The position numbers and the translations under genes were made by a program. Shown here in pieces: positions 9,401 to 22,657 of a DNA stretch of 64,000 bases; within the stretch, counting starts at the first letter, position 1, and each line of letters starts with the position of its first letter. Location of the stretch: NCBI GenBank assembly GCA_019429445.1, contig JAHYIW010000012.1:1-64000 (forward strand), read 5' to 3'. The notes below the pieces were generated by a model. That model was not told where the DNA came from. It did not search any database and was given only the letters and a program-made list of their open reading frames with translations. The stretch is from Desulfuromonadaceae bacterium. Its GTDB lineage: Bacteria; Desulfobacterota; Desulfuromonadia; Desulfuromonadales; JAHYIW01.

Positions 9401-10578
9401 ATTCAGCCAAGAGCAAATTACTCAACATGCTGCTCGGGTGCAAGTCAGCCGTTGTCATTACTGATGAGTCAGGGGCAACACTGTTGCCAAAAGGCAAGAA
9501 ACTGACCGCGGAACTGCTTGAAAAAGTGCCGTTCCGCCGCTGGCAGGAAATTTCGCTGGAGGATGATGAAGAGACTGAAGATCGGGTGGCAAACCTGTTT
9601 CTGCGTCTTGCCGAGCGGGAAGAAGTCATTAAAAGCGTCTTTGCCGACAAAATTGAAAAGCTCAAGCGTGGTGACGACCTGCCGCCGGGTGTTATTAAGA
9701 TGGTCAAGGTGTATATCGCCATTAAACGCAAACTCCAGGTGGGTGACAAAATGGCCGGGCGCCACGGTAACAAAGGTGTCCTGTCGCGTGTTTTGCCGGT
9801 GGAGGATATGCCTTACATGGAAGATGGCACACCGGTTGAGATCGTCCTCAACCCGCTCGGGGTCCCTTCACGGATGAACGTCGGACAGATTCTGGAAACC
9901 CACCTCGGTCTGGGGGCCTGGGGGCTGGGAAAACAGATTCAGGCGATGCTTGATGCAGAATTCAACGTCAAAAAGCTCAAGACGAAAGTCAAGGAGATTT
10001 ATGATGACAAGAGTCTCAACAAGTTTATCGACGGGCTTGATGATGATGAGATTCGTGCACTGACAAAGCGCTTGGCGAACGGCGTGCCGATGGCCTCGCC
10101 GGTTTTTGAAGGGGTCAGTGAAGAACAGATGAAGGGCGAGATGGTCAAGGCCGGTTTTAAAAGTTCAGGGCAGATGACGCTCTACAACGGCAAGACCGGA
10201 ATCGCGTTTAAGGAACAGATCACGGTCGGTATCATGTATGTTCTCAAACTCCATCACCTGGTTGACGACAAGATTCATGCCCGGTCGATTGGCCCTTACA
10301 GTCTGGTGACGCAACAGCCGCTGGGCGGCAAGGCACAGTTCGGCGGCCAGCGCCTGGGTGAGATGGAGGTCTGGGCGATGGAGGCTTATGGTGCCGCGCA
10401 CGCTTTGCAGGAGTTCCTGACCGTCAAGTCGGATGATGTTGCCGGGCGGACACGAATTTATGAAGCCATCGTCAAGGGCAAGCATACTCTTGAAGCGGGA
10501 TTGCCGGAGTCGTTTAACGTCTTGATAAAAGAGCTTCAGTCGCTCTGTCTTGATGTCGAACTTCTGGAAGAAGAATAA
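6475..10578 (+). CDS. rpoB: RNA polymerase beta subunit
   Basis: Beta is the catalytic-cleft subunit of RNA polymerase and the rifampicin target. I set the start at the ATG at 6475 (MAYSIANNQ), 5 nt after AGGAGA, giving 1367 residues; a start 12 codons upstream lies within the attenuator. The rifampicin region ([14 protein letters not shown], then [14 protein letters not shown]) has the usual sensitive residues. The [12 protein letters not shown] and [11 protein letters not shown] motifs near the C-terminus are intact. rpoC follows 26 nt downstream. Confidence 0.99.
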   Translation: MAYSIANNQMLRKHFDDIKKIIDIPNLIDIQKNSYRRFLQAELPSSARQNIGLEAVFRSVFPIRDFSETSSLEYVSYSLGTPKYDVEECHQRGMTFAAPMKVRVRLLSWDVDKESGGQSIRDIKEQEVYFGEIPLMTENGTFIINGTERVIVSQLHRSPGVFYDHDKGKTHSSGKILYNARVIPYRGSWLDFDFDHKDILYVRIDRRRKLPATVLLKALGYSAEELLNIYYQVEEIVFDGDNYMKRSNPELLTGQRATVDIVDDDGEVIVKANRKITKAAVRKLVERSVEFVPCLEEDLFGRITSTDIVDESTGEVVIECNEELTADKLLQLKERGINSIKVLFIDHMYVGPYLRETLLIDKVQTPEDAMIEIYRRLRPGDPPTIRSATALFESLFFNAERYDLSAVGRLKINFKLGLDTPLEHATLTKEDILEVVRYLINLRNGNGSIDDIDHLGNRRVRAVGELLENQYRVGLVRMERAIKERMSLQEIDSLMPHDLINSKPVSAVVKEFFGSSQLSQFMDQTNPLSEITHKRRLSALGPGGLTRERAGFEVRDVHPTHYGRMCPIETPEGPNIGLIASLSTYARINEYGFVETPYRIVKEGQATTEIKYFSALQEERHAIAQANAPLDAKGNFVNELVNARKDGEFMLMNREDISLMDVSPKQLVSVAASLIPFLENDDANRALMGSNMQRQAVPLLRADAPLVGTGMERIVAHDSGAAVVARHSGIVEKVDASRIVVKIDEKEDDETGTGVDIYNLTKFIRSNQNTCLNQKPIVKVGDQVKRGEMIADGPSTHWGELALGQNVLVAFMPWEGYNFEDSILISEKLVKEDRYTSIHIEEFEGVARDTKLGKEEITDDIPNLGEDALKDLDESGIIRIGAEVKPGDILVGKITPKGETQLSPEEKLLRAIFGEKAGDVRDTSLRVPPGVEGVVIGAQVFSRKGADKDSRTELIENADIEKLIKDQRDEINIIRDSAKSKLLNMLLGCKSAVVITDESGATLLPKGKKLTAELLEKVPFRRWQEISLEDDEETEDRVANLFLRLAEREEVIKSVFADKIEKLKRGDDLPPGVIKMVKVYIAIKRKLQVGDKMAGRHGNKGVLSRVLPVEDMPYMEDGTPVEIVLNPLGVPSRMNVGQILETHLGLGAWGLGKQIQAMLDAEFNVKKLKTKVKEIYDDKSLNKFIDGLDDDEIRALTKRLANGVPMASPVFEGVSEEQMKGEMVKAGFKSSGQMTLYNGKTGIAFKEQITVGIMYVLKLHHLVDDKIHARSIGPYSLVTQQPLGGKAQFGGQRLGEMEVWAMEAYGAAHALQEFLTVKSDDVAGRTRIYEAIVKGKHTLEAGLPESFNVLIKELQSLCLDVELLEEE

Positions 10579-10604
10579 CCACCATCCTATAAGGAGGATG
10601 CGCT

Positions 10605-13600
10605 GTGGAAGATATTTTCAGCCTCTTTGATCGACCGAATGATGCTTTGAATTTCAATGCAATCCGGCTGTCGATTTCTTCGCCGGAAAAGATTCGGGAA
10701 CGTTCTTTCGGTGAAGTAAAAAAACCGGAAACGATTAACTATCGTACCTTTAAGCCGGAACGTGATGGACTGTTCTGCGCGAAGATCTTCGGTCCGACCA
10801 AGGATTACGAGTGTAATTGCGGCAAGTACAAGCGGATGAAACACCGCGGGATTGTCTGCGAGAAGTGCGGGGTTGAAGTTATCCCGAGCAAGGTGCGCCG
10901 CGAGCGTCTTGGTCATATTGACCTGGCTTGTCCCGTTGCCCATATCTGGTTCCTGAAGTCATTGCCGTCACGGATTGGTACGCTCCTTGACATGACGCTC
11001 AAGGAGCTGGAAAAGATTCTTTATTTTGAAGCTTACGTGGTTCTTGATAAGGGTGATACGCCGCTGCTTGACGGTCAGATTCTCAGTGAAGACAAGTATC
11101 GCGAGCTGATGGATGAATATGCCGGTCAGTTCAGTGCCGGAATGGGGGCGGAAGCGATTCGCGAGCTACTCAGTGCGATCGATGTTGAGACGTTGGGTGC
11201 AGCTTTGCGCGAGGAGATGAAAGAGGCGACCAGCGAGGCGCGCCGTAAAAAGTTGTCAAAGCGGCTCAAGGTCGTTGAAGCGTTTCGCGAAAGTGGCAAT
11301 CGCCCCGAATGGATCATCCTCGAAACGCTCCCGGTCCTGCCGCCTGAGTTGCGACCACTGGTTCCGCTCGATGGCGGTCGGTTTGCGACGTCCGATCTGA
11401 ACGATCTTTATCGGCGGGTGATCAACCGTAATAACCGCCTTAAACGCCTGATGGAGCTGCGCGCTCCCGAAGTCATTATCCGCAATGAAAAGCGCATGTT
11501 GCAGGAATCGGTTGATGCCCTGTTTGATAATGGCCGTCGTGGTCGGGCGATCACCGGTCCGAACAAGCGCCCGCTGAAGTCGCTCTCCGATATGCTCAAG
11601 GGGAAAGGCGGGCGTTTCCGGCAGAACCTGCTGGGTAAACGGGTCGATTATTCCGGGCGTTCAGTTATCGTCGTCGGACCGGAATTGAAACTCCACCAGT
11701 GCGGGCTGCCCAAAAAGATGGCACTCGAACTTTTTAAGCCGTTTATCTACAACAAGCTGGAAGAAAAAGGCTTTTGTACCACGATCAAAAGTGCCAAAAA
11801 GATGGTGGAAAAGGAAAAAACCGAAGTATGGGACGTGCTGGAGGAGGTTATCAAGGAGCACCCGGTGATGCTCAACCGCGCGCCGACCTTGCACCGCCTT
11901 GGATTCCAGGCGTTCGAGCCGGTATTGATCGAGGGGAAGGCGATACAACTTCATCCGCTGGTTTGTACCGCATTCAATGCCGATTTTGACGGTGACCAGA
12001 TGGCGGTTCACCTGCCGTTGTCAATCGAAAGTCAGATTGAAGCGCGGGTTCTGATGATGTCGACGAATAATATTCTGTCGCCGGCGAACGGTAAGCCGAT
12101 CATCGTCCCTTCACAGGACATGGTTCTCGGCATCTATTACATGACCCGCGATCGGGCTTTCGTTGCCGGCGAAGGGAAGATTTTTTCTTCACCGGAAGAG
12201 GTCCGGATCGCGTTCGATGCGGGGGAAGCCGATCTGCAGGCCAAAATTATCGTGAGAATGCCCGCCGCGCAAGGAACGCCGGTTGAGCGCATTGAAACGA
12301 CGGTCGGGCGGGTGTTGTTGCGCGAAGTCATTCCGGCGGAGATTCCGTTTGAATGGGTCAATAAGGTCATGACCAAGAAACATGTCGCCGAATTGATTGA
12401 CGTGTGTTTCCGCCTGGCGGGCAACAAGGCGACCGTTATCCTGGCCGACCGCCTCAAGGAAACCGGTTTCCGCTATTCGACGATCGCCGGTATCTCGATC
12501 TGTCTTGATGACATGGTTATTCCGGAGAGTAAGGGGGCATTTATCGCTGCCGCAGTCGGTGAGGTTAAAGAAATTCAGCAGCAGTACACTGAAGGTCTGA
12601 TCACCGACGGTGAGCGTTATAACAAGGTTATCGATATCTGGGCCAAGTGTACGGAAGATATTGCCGGAACGATGCTTGGCGACTTGTCGGTCGATGAAAT
12701 GGTGTCGCCGGATGGCAAGACCACGATCAAGATCCCGTCGTTTAATGCTATCCACATGATGGCTGATTCTGGAGCTCGTGGTAGCGCCCAGCAGATTCGT
12801 CAGCTCGCAGGGATGCGGGGATTGATGGCCAAGCCTTCCGGTGAAATTATCGAGACACCGATTACCGCGAACTTCCGTGAAGGTCTGACCGTTCTGCAGT
12901 ACTTCATTTCGACACACGGCGCACGTAAAGGTCTGGCTGACACCGCGCTCAAGACGGCTAACTCCGGTTATCTGACGCGTCGACTGGTTGATGTCGCCCA
13001 GGATGCTATTATTACTGAACAAGATTGCGGGACAATCGACGGTATTACCGTTTCGTCGCTTACTGAAGGGGGCGAAGTTATCGAGCCGTTGGGCGATCGC
13101 ATCCTTGGTCGAACCACACTGGACGATGTTCTTGATCCGGTGACCGGCGAGGTTCTGGTCGAAGCCAATCAGCAAATCGACGAAGATCTGGTCAAGAAGA
13201 TTGAGACAGCAGGTCTGGAAAAACTGTCCATCCGTTCGGTGCTGACATGTCAAAGCCGTCGTGGTATTTGTGCCTCCTGTTACGGGCGTGATCTGGCTCG
13301 TGGTCACCTGGTTAACCTCGGCGAGGCGGTCGGAGTCATTGCTGCCCAGTCGATTGGTGAGCCTGGAACCCAGTTGACGATGCGGACCTTCCATATTGGC
13401 GGGACGGCGTCACGAAAGGCCGAGCAAACATCACTCGAAGCACGTTTTGAGGGGACACTCAAATACATCAACCTCAGTACGGTCGTCAACAGCCATGGTC
13501 TCCATGTTGTCATGAACCGTAACGCCGAAATAGCGGTGGTTGACGAAACCGGTCGCGAGCGCGAACGTTACGCGGTGGTTTACGGTGCCGTGTTGCGGAT

Positions 13601-14834
13601 CGCTGAAAACGGTCCGGTGAAACCCGCTGCTTTGCTGGCGGAGTGGGACCCGTACACCATTCCGATTCTGACCGAGATTCCGGGGCTTGTCCGTTTTGGC
13701 GATATCCTCGAAGGCGCCACCATGGAGGAGCAGGTTGACGAGGTTACCGGGCTGTCACGCAAGGTTATTGTCGAGTACAAAGATGCTGACAAACGGCCTC
13801 GACTGACCCTGAAGGGGGAGGACGGCAAGACAGCAAAACTGGGTAATGGCGCTCCCGCGCGTTATATGCTCCCGGTTGGCGCCAATATTTCAGTCTCCGA
13901 GGGTGATCTGGTCAGCGCCGGGGATATCCTGGCGAAAATTCCGCGGGAAACGACCAAGACCAAGGATATTACTGGTGGTCTGCCGCGCGTCGCCGAGCTT
14001 TTTGAGGCACGCAAGCCGAAAGAGTTCGCGGTTATCTCCGAAATTGACGGGGTCGTGTCTTTTGGCAAAGATTCGAAAGGCAAACGGAAAGTCGTCGTTA
14101 CCCCTGATCTTGGCGAGAGCAAGGAATATCTGATTCCGAAGGGCAAGCATATCAGCGTTCATGAAGGCGACTATGTCAAGGCCGGTGAGGCGCTGATGGA
14201 TGGTTCAAGTAACCCTCACGATATTCTGCGTGTTCTTGGTGAAAAGGAGCTGGCGAAATACCTGGTTGACGAAGTTCAGGAGGTTTACCGCCTGCAAGGG
14301 GTCAAAATCAACGATAAGCACATTGAGACGATCGTTCGTCAGATGCTGCGCCGGGTGAGTATCAAGCAGGTTGGTGATACCAAATTCTTGCTCGATGACC
14401 AGGTTGACCGGATTGAGTTTGAACTGGAGAACCAGCGCGTAATGAACGATGATGGTCAACCGGCAGTCGGTGAGCCGTTGATGTTGGGAATCACGAAGGC
14501 ATCTCTGTCGACTGAGTCCTTTATCTCGGCAGCATCGTTTCAGGAAACGACCAAGGTTCTCACGCAGGCGGCGATTGCCGGCAAGGTTGACTATCTGCGG
14601 GGGCTCAAGGAGAATGTCATTATGGGTCGTCTGATCCCGGCGGGAACCGGGGTCGCCAAGTATCGAAGTGCAACCCTGCTGATTGAGGAGCCGGAAGAAC
14701 GCGCGGAGGAGGTCGTGCGGATCGAAGGGCTTGATATCTTGGATGATCTGGATGATCCGTTGGTTGAAGAAGAGGATGTTGACCTTGATCTGGATGCCGT
14801 AGAGGCGGATCAGGGTGTGGTTTCTGAGGAGTAG
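10605..14834 (+). CDS. rpoC: RNA polymerase beta-prime subunit
   Basis: Beta-prime carries the active-site magnesium and the clamp. The 1409-residue protein has the N-terminal zinc motif (CNCG with VCEKCG, near residues 71-90), the [12 protein letters not shown] magnesium-binding loop (near 460), and the second zinc site (CQSRRGIC with CYGRD, near 890). Its length is like that of E. coli, with no large insertion. The C-terminus is very acidic. It starts at GTG with AAGGAGG 8 nt before. Confidence 0.99.
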   Translation: MEDIFSLFDRPNDALNFNAIRLSISSPEKIRERSFGEVKKPETINYRTFKPERDGLFCAKIFGPTKDYECNCGKYKRMKHRGIVCEKCGVEVIPSKVRRERLGHIDLACPVAHIWFLKSLPSRIGTLLDMTLKELEKILYFEAYVVLDKGDTPLLDGQILSEDKYRELMDEYAGQFSAGMGAEAIRELLSAIDVETLGAALREEMKEATSEARRKKLSKRLKVVEAFRESGNRPEWIILETLPVLPPELRPLVPLDGGRFATSDLNDLYRRVINRNNRLKRLMELRAPEVIIRNEKRMLQESVDALFDNGRRGRAITGPNKRPLKSLSDMLKGKGGRFRQNLLGKRVDYSGRSVIVVGPELKLHQCGLPKKMALELFKPFIYNKLEEKGFCTTIKSAKKMVEKEKTEVWDVLEEVIKEHPVMLNRAPTLHRLGFQAFEPVLIEGKAIQLHPLVCTAFNADFDGDQMAVHLPLSIESQIEARVLMMSTNNILSPANGKPIIVPSQDMVLGIYYMTRDRAFVAGEGKIFSSPEEVRIAFDAGEADLQAKIIVRMPAAQGTPVERIETTVGRVLLREVIPAEIPFEWVNKVMTKKHVAELIDVCFRLAGNKATVILADRLKETGFRYSTIAGISICLDDMVIPESKGAFIAAAVGEVKEIQQQYTEGLITDGERYNKVIDIWAKCTEDIAGTMLGDLSVDEMVSPDGKTTIKIPSFNAIHMMADSGARGSAQQIRQLAGMRGLMAKPSGEIIETPITANFREGLTVLQYFISTHGARKGLADTALKTANSGYLTRRLVDVAQDAIITEQDCGTIDGITVSSLTEGGEVIEPLGDRILGRTTLDDVLDPVTGEVLVEANQQIDEDLVKKIETAGLEKLSIRSVLTCQSRRGICASCYGRDLARGHLVNLGEAVGVIAAQSIGEPGTQLTMRTFHIGGTASRKAEQTSLEARFEGTLKYINLSTVVNSHGLHVVMNRNAEIAVVDETGRERERYAVVYGAVLRIAENGPVKPAALLAEWDPYTIPILTEIPGLVRFGDILEGATMEEQVDEVTGLSRKVIVEYKDADKRPRLTLKGEDGKTAKLGNGAPARYMLPVGANISVSEGDLVSAGDILAKIPRETTKTKDITGGLPRVAELFEARKPKEFAVISEIDGVVSFGKDSKGKRKVVVTPDLGESKEYLIPKGKHISVHEGDYVKAGEALMDGSSNPHDILRVLGEKELAKYLVDEVQEVYRLQGVKINDKHIETIVRQMLRRVSIKQVGDTKFLLDDQVDRIEFELENQRVMNDDGQPAVGEPLMLGITKASLSTESFISAASFQETTKVLTQAAIAGKVDYLRGLKENVIMGRLIPAGTGVAKYRSATLLIEEPEERAEEVVRIEGLDILDDLDDPLVEEEDVDLDLDAVEADQGVVSEE

Positions 14835-14875
14835 TGCCACCCGGGAAGAAAAAGCGCATAAATAAAAAAAAGCGC

Positions 14876-14904
14876 TTGACAACGACCCGCCGGGTTGATA
14901 GATT
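14876..14904 (+). promoter_or_regulatory. Sigma-70 promoter of the str operon
   Basis: TTGACA (14876-14881) and TAGATT (14899-14904) are separated by exactly 17 nt in the 140-bp rpoC-rpsL gap. It probably starts transcription of rpsL-rpsG-fusA-tufA and of the ribosomal genes behind them. The same TAGATTC -10 occurs before guaB. Confidence 0.7.
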
Positions 14905-14974
14905 CGGCGAGTTTTCCTCTGGGGAACAAACGCTCTTTTGATAAGTGAAGACAAAGTGATTCGGGAGTAGTTTA

Positions 14975-15346
14975 ATGCCGACAATAAATCAGTTGATCCG
15001 TAATGGACGCCAGAAAAAAGAAAAGAAATCGACCACGCCTGCGCTAAAGGGTAATCCTCAGAAGCGCGGAGTATGTACGCGGGTTTATACGACGACTCCG
15101 AAGAAACCGAACTCAGCTTTGCGTAAAGTTGCCCGGGTTCGTTTGACCAACGGAATGGTTGTAACTTCATATATTCCGGGTGTCGGGCACAATCTTCAGG
15201 AGCACTCGGTGGTGTTGATTCGTGGTGGCCGGGTAAAGGACTTGCCGGGCGTGCGCTACACTATTGTGCGGGGGGCTCTTGACCTTGCCGGTGTAAAAAA
15301 TCGTATGAAGAGCCGCTCCAAGTACGGAGCCAAGCGGCCGAAGTAA
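14975..15346 (+). CDS. rpsL: 30S ribosomal protein S12
   Basis: S12 lies at the decoding centre and controls accuracy. The 123-residue protein has the [18 protein letters not shown] segment with the lysines where streptomycin-resistance changes usually fall, so a sensitive allele is expected. The second conserved loop ([12 protein letters not shown]) is intact. GGGAG lies 7 nt before the ATG. It is the first gene of the str block. Confidence 0.98.
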   Translation: MPTINQLIRNGRQKKEKKSTTPALKGNPQKRGVCTRVYTTTPKKPNSALRKVARVRLTNGMVVTSYIPGVGHNLQEHSVVLIRGGRVKDLPGVRYTIVRGALDLAGVKNRMKSRSKYGAKRPK

Positions 15347-15359
15347 CAAGACGGGCTGA

Positions 15360-15839
<480 letters not shown>

Positions 15840-15878
15840 TCAATAAAGCGAACGCTTTTAGCGGGAGATTAGAATACC

Positions 15879-17957
15879 GTGGCACGTCAAGTTGCATTAA
15901 ATAAAACGCGTAATATAGGCATCATGGCCCATATTGATGCCGGTAAAACCACCACGACAGAACGGGTGCTTTATTATACCGGTGTCTCGCACAAGATTGG
16001 CGAAGTCCATGATGGTGCGGCGACCATGGATTGGATGGAGCAGGAGCAGGAGCGTGGGATTACCATCACCTCTGCTGCAACAACCTGTTTCTGGAAAGAC
16101 CATCGCATCAATATTATTGATACCCCCGGACACGTTGACTTCACTATCGAAGTAGAGCGCTCCCTTAAAGTGCTTGATGGTGCCGTAGCGGTTTTCTGTT
16201 CCGTCGGCGGCGTTGAGCCCCAGTCTGAGACCGTCTGGCGTCAGGCTGACAAGTATCATGTCCCCCGTATTGCCTTTGTCAACAAGATGGATCGCATCGG
16301 TGCCGATTTTATGCATGGCGTGCAGATGATGAAAGACCGTCTTGGTGCCAACCCCGTTCCCATTCAGCTGCCTATCGGCAAAGAAGATTATTTCACCGGG
16401 ATTGTCGATCTGGTCGAGATGAAAGCAATTATCTATGACGATGCATCGATGGGTGCCGAGTTCGAAATTGCTGAAATCCCTGCCGATATGGCCGACGAAG
16501 TTGCTGCTGCTCGTGAAGTCATACTCGAAGAAATTTCCTCTAACGATGAAACGTTGATGGAGAAATATCTCGGTGGCGAGGAGTTGAGCATCGCTGAGGT
16601 TAAAGCCGGGATTCGTCGCGCAACAATCAATCTTGAAATCAATCCGGTGCTCTGTGGTTCGGCATTCAAGAACAAGGGCGTACAGCCGTTGTTGGATGCG
16701 GTTATCGACTACATGCCTTCTCCGCTCGATGTTCCCGCAATTCCTGGAACGACGACGGATGGAACGCAGGAGTTAACGCGCCCCGCGTCAGATGAAGAAC
16801 CGTTTGCCGCGCTGGCATTCAAGGTCATGTCTGACCCGTTTGTCGGGCAGTTGACTTTCTTCCGCGTCTATTCCGGTGTTGCTGAGTCTGGCGCGCATGT
16901 GCTGAATGCCAATAAAGATAAAAAAGAGCGTTTCGGTCGCCTGCTGAAGATGCATGCCAACAAGCGTGAAGAAATCAAACAGGTTTACGCTGGTGATATC
17001 GCCGCAGCGGTCGGCCTCAAGTACTCGACGACCGGTGATACCCTGTGTGATATCAAGCAACCCTGTCTTCTGGAGTCGATGGACTTCCCGGTACCGGTTA
17101 TCAGTATTGCGGTTGAACCGAAGACCAAGAGTGATCAGGAGAAGATGGGTGCTGCGATCGCTAAGCTGGTACAGGAAGATCCATCCCTGACTATCTTTAC
17201 TGATGAAGAAACCGGACAGACGATCCTCTCGGGGATGGGTGAGCTGCATCTTGAGATCATCATTGACCGGATGAAGCGTGAGTTTAAGGTCGAAGCGAAT
17301 ATCGGTCAGCCGCAAGTGGCTTATCGCGAGACGATTACCAAGTCGGTTGAAGTGCAGGGCAAGTTTGTGCGTCAGTCAGGTGGCCGTGGGCAATACGGCG
17401 ACTGCTGGTTGCGTATCGAGCCGCAGGAGCCCGGTGCCGGATTTGAGTTTATCGACGCCATTAAAGGCGGGGTTATTCCGCGTGAATATATTCCTGCCGT
17501 CGGTGCGGGGGCGCGTGAGGCCTCTGAGAATGGTGTCCTGGCAGGGTTTCCGATTGCCGACGTCAAGGTTACCTGCTTTGACGGTTCCTATCATGATGTT
17601 GACTCTTCGGAGATGGCATTCAAGATTGCTGGTTCGATGGGTTTCAAGGAAGGGGCCAAGAAAGCCGGTCCGGTTTTGCTGGAACCGATCATGGCCGTCG
17701 AGGTCGTCGTTCCTGAAGAGTATATGGGTGACGTGATTGGCGATCTGAACAGTCGTCGCGGGCGTATCATGGGAATGGAATCACGCGGTAATGCCCAGGT
17801 CATCAAGGCGCAGGTGCCGCTGTCCAATATGTTCGGATATGCGACCGATGTGCGCAGCGCCACCCAGGGGCGCGCGACCTATACGATGACATTTGAGCAC
17901 TACGAGCAGGTACCGAAGGCAATTGCTGAAGAAGTTATCGCAAAAATCAAGGGTTAA
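15879..17957 (+). CDS. fusA: Elongation factor G
   Basis: EF-G is the translocation GTPase. The 692-residue protein has the [14 protein letters not shown]-loop (near 17), RGITITSAA switch region, [10 protein letters not shown]3 and NKMDR G4, followed by domains II-V ([10 protein letters not shown] in domain [18 protein letters not shown] in IV/V). The start is GTG, with GGGAG upstream. The order rpsG-fusA-tufA is conserved. Confidence 0.98.
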   Translation: MARQVALNKTRNIGIMAHIDAGKTTTTERVLYYTGVSHKIGEVHDGAATMDWMEQEQERGITITSAATTCFWKDHRINIIDTPGHVDFTIEVERSLKVLDGAVAVFCSVGGVEPQSETVWRQADKYHVPRIAFVNKMDRIGADFMHGVQMMKDRLGANPVPIQLPIGKEDYFTGIVDLVEMKAIIYDDASMGAEFEIAEIPADMADEVAAAREVILEEISSNDETLMEKYLGGEELSIAEVKAGIRRATINLEINPVLCGSAFKNKGVQPLLDAVIDYMPSPLDVPAIPGTTTDGTQELTRPASDEEPFAALAFKVMSDPFVGQLTFFRVYSGVAESGAHVLNANKDKKERFGRLLKMHANKREEIKQVYAGDIAAAVGLKYSTTGDTLCDIKQPCLLESMDFPVPVISIAVEPKTKSDQEKMGAAIAKLVQEDPSLTIFTDEETGQTILSGMGELHLEIIIDRMKREFKVEANIGQPQVAYRETITKSVEVQGKFVRQSGGRGQYGDCWLRIEPQEPGAGFEFIDAIKGGVIPREYIPAVGAGAREASENGVLAGFPIADVKVTCFDGSYHDVDSSEMAFKIAGSMGFKEGAKKAGPVLLEPIMAVEVVVPEEYMGDVIGDLNSRRGRIMGMESRGNAQVIKAQVPLSNMFGYATDVRSATQGRATYTMTFEHYEQVPKAIAEEVIAKIKG

Positions 17958-17990
17958 CTACATTTCCCGAGAGTAATAAATAGTCGGAAA

Positions 17991-19195
17991 GAGGTTCAGG
18001 CATGGCCAAAGCAAAATTTGAGAGAACAAAGCCCCACGTCAATATTGGGACGATCGGTCACGTTGACCATGGCAAGACGACACTGACCGCCGCCATCACC
18101 AAGGTTTTGATGGAGCTGACCGGCAAAGGTGAATTCAAAGCCTTTGACGCCATCGACAACGCCCCGGAAGAGCGTGAGCGCGGGATTACTATCGCCACCG
18201 CCCACGTCGAGTACGAAACTTTAAATCGTCACTACGCACACGTTGACTGCCCCGGCCACGCCGACTATGTCAAGAACATGATCACCGGTGCCGCGCAGAT
18301 GGACGGCGCGATTCTGGTCTGTTCCGCCGCCGACGGTCCGATGCCCCAGACCCGTGAGCATATCCTGCTGGCTCGTCAGGTCGGTGTCCCGGCCATGGTG
18401 GTCTTTTTGAACAAAGCCGACATGGTTGACGACGAAGAGCTGCTGGAGCTGGTCGAGCTGGAAGTCCGCGAACTGCTGTCGTCCTACGATTTTCCCGGCG
18501 ACGATATTCCGATCATTGCCGGATCTGCCCTGGCCGCTCTTGAAGGGCGCGATGATGCCATCGGCAAAGACAAGGTTCTCGAATTGATGGCCGCCGTTGA
18601 CAGCTACATTCCCGAGCCGGAGCGCGCCATTGACCGTCCGTTTTTGATGCCGGTTGAAGACGTCTTCTCGATCTCCGGGCGTGGTACGGTTGCCACCGGT
18701 CGGGTCGAGCGCGGCGTCATCAAGGTTCAGGATGAAGTCGAAATCGTCGGGATGAAGGCGACCGCCAAATCGGTTGTCACCGGCGTCGAGATGTTCCGCA
18801 AGCTGCTTGATCAAGGGCAGGCGGGAGACAACTGCGGGATTCTGTTGCGCGGCGTCAAGCGCGAAGACATCGAGCGTGGTCAGGTTCTGGCCAAGCCCGG
18901 CAGCATCACCCCGCACACCAAGTTCGGTGCCGAGGCCTATATTCTGACCAAAGAAGAAGGTGGCCGTCACACCCCGTTCTTCAAGGGCTATCGTCCGCAG
19001 TTTTACTTCCGGACCACCGATGTGACCGGGATTTGCGAGCTGCCTGAAGGAATCGAGATGGTCATGCCGGGCGATAATGTCGCCATGACGGTCGACCTGA
19101 TCACCCCGATCGCAATGGACGAAGGGCTGCGCTTTGCGATTCGCGAAGGTGGCCGTACCGTCGGCGCCGGCGTTGTTGCCAAGATTATTGAGTAA
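17991..19195 (+). repeat. tuf direct repeat, copy 2 (tufA)
   Basis: Partner of 1763-2967, in the same orientation about 16.2 kb downstream. Identity starts 11 nt before the ATG and stops at the termination codon. Recombination between the copies could in principle delete the intervening essential genes, which selection would remove. Confidence 0.93.
18002..19195 (+). CDS. tufA: Elongation factor Tu (copy 2)
   Basis: This second EF-Tu gene encodes a 397-residue protein identical to that at 1774, with all G motifs. Its position at the end of the str block (rpsL-rpsG-fusA-tuf) makes it tufA by E. coli usage. It is followed by rpsJ after only 14 nt, so str and S10 gene sets run on without a visible break. 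One synonymous difference from the other copy was seen at 19183. Confidence 0.98.
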   Translation: MAKAKFERTKPHVNIGTIGHVDHGKTTLTAAITKVLMELTGKGEFKAFDAIDNAPEERERGITIATAHVEYETLNRHYAHVDCPGHADYVKNMITGAAQMDGAILVCSAADGPMPQTREHILLARQVGVPAMVVFLNKADMVDDEELLELVELEVRELLSSYDFPGDDIPIIAGSALAALEGRDDAIGKDKVLELMAAVDSYIPEPERAIDRPFLMPVEDVFSISGRGTVATGRVERGVIKVQDEVEIVGMKATAKSVVTGVEMFRKLLDQGQAGDNCGILLRGVKREDIERGQVLAKPGSITPHTKFGAEAYILTKEEGGRHTPFFKGYRPQFYFRTTDVTGICELPEGIEMVMPGDNVAMTVDLITPIAMDEGLRFAIREGGRTVGAGVVAKIIE

Positions 19196-19209
19196 TATGA
19201 GGAAGAATT

Positions 19210-19518
19210 ATGTCGAATCAGAAAATTAGAATTCGCTTGAAGGCTTATGATCATAAGCTTCTTGATGTGTCGGTAAGTGAAATTGTGGATACAGCAAAGC
19301 GCACCGGTGCACGGGTTGCTGGTCCGATTCCGCTCCCCACAATCATCAATAAGTATTGTGTGCTGCGCGGGCCTCATGTGGACAAAAAGAGTCGTGAGCA
19401 GTTTGAGATGCGGACTCACAAGCGTCTGCTCGATATCCTTGAACCGACTCAGCAGACGGTTGATGCGTTGATGAAACTCGATCTTTCTGCTGGTGTGGAC
19501 GTCGAAATTAAACTCTAG
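19210..19518 (+). CDS. rpsJ: 30S ribosomal protein S10
   Basis: S10 is a 30S head protein and also NusE, the NusB partner in antitermination. The 102-residue protein begins [19 protein letters not shown] and contains the conserved GPIPLPT loop. GAGGAAG lies just upstream of the ATG. No S10-type leader fits in the 14-nt gap after tufA. Confidence 0.98.
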   Translation: MSNQKIRIRLKAYDHKLLDVSVSEIVDTAKRTGARVAGPIPLPTIINKYCVLRGPHVDKKSREQFEMRTHKRLLDILEPTQQTVDALMKLDLSAGVDVEIKL

Positions 19519-19555
19519 CGACATCTGTTGACGATAGAGCATAAAGGTACAGACA

Positions 19556-20194
19556 ATGGTAAATGGAATTCTGGGAAAAAAACTTGGTATGACTCAGGTT
19601 TTCACTGCTGATGGCAAGCGTGTTCCGGTGACGGTTGTTGAAACCGGACCCTGTGTCATTGTACAGAAAAAGACAGTGGAACGTGACGGTTATAATGCTC
19701 TCCAGCTTGGATTTCAAACGAAACTCCAGCAGCGCGTCAGCAAGCCGGAAGCTGGGCATTTCCAGTTGGCCGGTAAGGGGGCATTTAAGTTTCTTCGTGA
19801 AGTTCCTGTCGATGAAGCTGATAATTACCGGGTTGGCGACGAGATTACCTGCGGTGAGTTTTTAAGTGTTGGTGAACAGGTTGATGTGACTGGAACCAGT
19901 AAGGGGAAGGGGTTCCAGGGGGTCATCAAACGCTGGGGGTTCTCCGGCGGACGCGGTTCGCACGGTTCACATTTTCATCGTGCACCCGGTTCAATTGGTT
20001 GTAGTGCCTGGCCAAGTCGCGTGTTCAAAGGGAAAAAGATGCCTGGCCAGATGGGCAACGTACGGGTGACGACACAAAACCTTCAGGTCGTTGAAGTTCG
20101 TGCTGAGCAAAATCTGGTATTGATTAAGGGTGCTGTCCCTGGGTCAAAAAATGGCATAGTGATGATTCGTAAAAGTAGCAAGAGCGTCAAGTAA
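19556..20194 (+). CDS. rplC: 50S ribosomal protein L3
   Basis: L3 is an early-assembly protein whose extension reaches toward the peptidyl transferase centre. The 212-residue protein has the [13 protein letters not shown] start and the central [11 protein letters not shown] and [13 protein letters not shown] motifs. It begins 37 nt after rpsJ. Confidence 0.98.
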   Translation: MVNGILGKKLGMTQVFTADGKRVPVTVVETGPCVIVQKKTVERDGYNALQLGFQTKLQQRVSKPEAGHFQLAGKGAFKFLREVPVDEADNYRVGDEITCGEFLSVGEQVDVTGTSKGKGFQGVIKRWGFSGGRGSHGSHFHRAPGSIGCSAWPSRVFKGKKMPGQMGNVRVTTQNLQVVEVRAEQNLVLIKGAVPGSKNGIVMIRKSSKSVK

Positions 20195-20221
20195 GCGCGA
20201 CACGACGTTCAGGAGATAATC

Positions 20222-20845
20222 ATGGCAAAAGTAGCAGTTTACGATATTCAACGCAATCAGGTCTCTGAGCGTGAGCTGGCCGATGCTGTCTTCGGCGCCG
20301 ACGTCAAGGGTTATCTGATTCATGACATGGTCCGCTATCAACTGGCCGCACGTCGTCAGGGGACCTCATCGACCAAGAGTCGTGGTGAGGTGCGTGGTGG
20401 CGGCAAGAAGCCTTATAAACAAAAAGGCACCGGTAACGCCCGCCAGGGGACTATTCGTGCCCCTCACTTTGTCGGCGGGGGCGTTGCTTTTGGCCCCAAA
20501 CCGCGTGACTACAGGTTTAAATTGAACCGCAAGGTGAAAAAGTCGGCACTGTGCAGTGCCCTTTCCGCGCGGGTCAAGGGTGAGAAGCTCACGGTGTTAA
20601 ACACAATTGAACTTGAAACGATCAGCACCAAGGCGTTTGCCGAGGTATTGAAACGCTTTGAACTTCAAAACGCTTTGATTGTGATCGATGAAGCGGATGT
20701 GAAGATTGAGCTTTCCGCCCGCAACCTTCCTCATGTGAAGGTTCTGCGCGCGGATGGGGTGAATGTTTATGACGTGCTCAAATATGGCAATTTGGTTATT
20801 ACTGAAGCGGCCATTGAGCGTTTGGAAGGATCATTGGGATCATGA
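20222..20845 (+). CDS. rplD: 50S ribosomal protein L4
   Basis: L4 lines the exit tunnel; in enterobacteria it also represses the S10 operon. The 207-residue protein has the conserved tunnel-loop region ([18 protein letters not shown]). AGGAG lies upstream of the ATG. Its stop overlaps the rplW start (ATGA), so the two are translationally coupled. Confidence 0.97.
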   Translation: MAKVAVYDIQRNQVSERELADAVFGADVKGYLIHDMVRYQLAARRQGTSSTKSRGEVRGGGKKPYKQKGTGNARQGTIRAPHFVGGGVAFGPKPRDYRFKLNRKVKKSALCSALSARVKGEKLTVLNTIELETISTKAFAEVLKRFELQNALIVIDEADVKIELSARNLPHVKVLRADGVNVYDVLKYGNLVITEAAIERLEGSLGS

Positions 20846-21126
20846 AGCAGCTACATCAGATACTCAAAAAACCTCTCATTACCGAGAAAACCAATGAGCA
20901 AAAAGAAATTGGACAAGTGGTAGCCTTTGAGGTTGCGCTTGATGCCAACAAAATCGAGATCAAACAAGCCGTTGAAAAGGCCTTTGATGTCAAGGTCAAG
21001 AACGTGAATACCGTTCTGGTGGCTGGCAAAAGAAAGCGTGTCGGGCGCAATTTTGGTAAGCGTTCGAACTGGAAGAAAGCATACGTCACTTTGGCAGACG
21101 GCGATATCGATTTCTTCGGCGTGTAA
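20842..21126 (+). CDS. rplW: 50S ribosomal protein L23
   Basis: L23 sits at the tunnel exit and docks SRP and trigger factor. The 94-residue protein shows [11 protein letters not shown] at the start and [15 protein letters not shown] later. It overlaps rplD by 4 nt. Confidence 0.96.
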   Translation: MKQLHQILKKPLITEKTNEQKEIGQVVAFEVALDANKIEIKQAVEKAFDVKVKNVNTVLVAGKRKRVGRNFGKRSNWKKAYVTLADGDIDFFGV

Positions 21127-21164
21127 GAGACGAACTCTATTTTAAGTGATACGGAGTTTCTATA

Positions 21165-21989
21165 ATGGCGATCAAAAAGTATAAACCGACCTCGCCGGGC
21201 CGTCGCAACATGACGAGCTCGACTTTTGAGGAAATTACCAAGACCACGCCTGAAAAGTCGTTGTTGGCACCGCTGAGCAAAACTGGCGGGCGTAATAACT
21301 ATGGCCGGATTACCAAGCGGCACACCGGCGGCGGTCACAAACGCAAATATCGGATTATCGATTTTTGTCGCGACAAAGCTGATGTCCCGGCCAAAGTTGC
21401 TTCGATTGAGTATGACCCGAACCGCAGTGCACGTATTGCTCTTCTGGTTTATGCAGATGGAGAAAAAGGCTACATTCTTGCTCCGGTTGGCCTGGATGTC
21501 GGGACTACCGTGATCACCAGCGAACAGGCTGATATCAAGCCTGGCAATGCCATGTCGATTCGCTCGATTCCGCTGGGCACCTGGGTTCATAACATCGAGC
21601 TTAAGCCGGGCAAGGGAGGGCAGTTGGCGCGCAGTGCCGGAACTTATGCGATGATTGCAGCTAAAGAGGGGAAATATGCTCAGCTTCGCCTGCCCTCTGG
21701 CGAGGTTCGTCTGGTGATGCAGGAATGCCGGGTAACGATTGGCCAGGTTGGCAATACTGATCATGAGAATGTCAAGATTGGTAAGGCCGGTCGTAATCGT
21801 TGGCTCGGGAAGCGTCCTCAATCGCGCGGTGTTGCGATGAACCCGGTCGATCACCCGCACGGCGGTGGTGAGGGTAAAAGTTCTGGTGGACGTCATCCGG
21901 TCACTCCCTGGGGTGTGCCGACTAAAGGTTATAAGACACGTTCTAGCAAGCGTACGGATCGGTTCATTGTACGTAAAAGAACAAAATAA
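21165..21989 (+). CDS. rplB: 50S ribosomal protein L2
   Basis: L2 is among the most conserved large-subunit proteins, needed for subunit joining and the peptidyl transferase region. The 274-residue protein contains [19 protein letters not shown] (near 44-62) and the C-terminal [14 protein letters not shown] motif with the conserved histidine. A GGAG-containing site precedes the ATG. Confidence 0.98.
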   Translation: MAIKKYKPTSPGRRNMTSSTFEEITKTTPEKSLLAPLSKTGGRNNYGRITKRHTGGGHKRKYRIIDFCRDKADVPAKVASIEYDPNRSARIALLVYADGEKGYILAPVGLDVGTTVITSEQADIKPGNAMSIRSIPLGTWVHNIELKPGKGGQLARSAGTYAMIAAKEGKYAQLRLPSGEVRLVMQECRVTIGQVGNTDHENVKIGKAGRNRWLGKRPQSRGVAMNPVDHPHGGGEGKSSGGRHPVTPWGVPTKGYKTRSSKRTDRFIVRKRTK

Positions 21990-22012
21990 AGCGGTAGAGT
22001 AAGGAGACAACA

Positions 22013-22288
22013 GTGTCGAGATCTATCAAAAAAGGTCCTTACGTTGAAGAAAGTCTGGCGCGGAAGGTTGATGCAACCAGTGCCGGATCCCATAAAGTGA
22101 TCAAGACCTGGTCGCGGCGATCGACCATTCTCCCCGAGTTTGTCGGGCTGACCTTTGCCGTCCACAATGGACGCAAGTTTATTCCGGTCTTTGTGACGGA
22201 AAACATGGTTGGTCACAAATTAGGTGAATTTGCACCGACACGGACCTATTACGGTCACGGGGCGGACAAGAAAAGCAAGCGCAAGTAA
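22013..22288 (+). CDS. rpsS: 30S ribosomal protein S19
   Basis: S19 binds 16S rRNA in the 30S head next to S13. The 91-residue protein starts at GTG (AAGGAGAC upstream), reads [13 protein letters not shown], and keeps the [16 protein letters not shown] motif. Confidence 0.97.
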   Translation: MSRSIKKGPYVEESLARKVDATSAGSHKVIKTWSRRSTILPEFVGLTFAVHNGRKFIPVFVTENMVGHKLGEFAPTRTYYGHGADKKSKRK

Positions 22289-22308
22289 GTCCGTAAGGAG
22301 CCGATTTC

Positions 22309-22641
22309 ATGGAAGCGAAAGCAAAATTGAGATACGTCCGGATGTCCGCGCAGAAAACGCGGCTGGTTGCCGACATGGTACGTGGCAAACAGGTCCAGGA
22401 GGCGTTAAATATTCTCCGGTTTTCACCGCAAAAAGCGGCGCCGGTTTTGACAAAGTTGGTTAATTCTGCAGTTGCGAACGCGGAACAGAGCGGGGTCTCT
22501 GATGTTGACCGTCTTTACCTGAAAACAATCACTGTGGATCAGGGCCCAGCACTCAAGCGTTTTATGCCGCGTGCTCAAGGTCGAGCAACCCGTATCCGTA
22601 AACCAACCAGCCACATTTTTGTGGTTCTGGATGAGAGATAG
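22309..22641 (+). CDS. rplV: 50S ribosomal protein L22
   Basis: L22 lines the narrow part of the exit tunnel. The 110-residue protein has the VRMSAQKTRLVADMVRGK N-terminal motif and the tunnel-loop tail (RAQGRATRIRKPTSHI). The ATG follows AAGGAG. Confidence 0.97.
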   Translation: MEAKAKLRYVRMSAQKTRLVADMVRGKQVQEALNILRFSPQKAAPVLTKLVNSAVANAEQSGVSDVDRLYLKTITVDQGPALKRFMPRAQGRATRIRKPTSHIFVVLDER

Positions 22642-22657
22642 TTGAGGAGGTGTAGGT

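Noticed and set aside
12189-13394. A 401-codon minus-strand open frame opposite rpoC
   Set aside because: It is antisense to the conserved core of rpoC, with no family features and no start signals.
20856-22010. A 384-codon minus-strand open frame opposite rplW-rplB
   Set aside because: It spans two intact ribosomal protein genes and an intergenic gap on the other strand; no family features.
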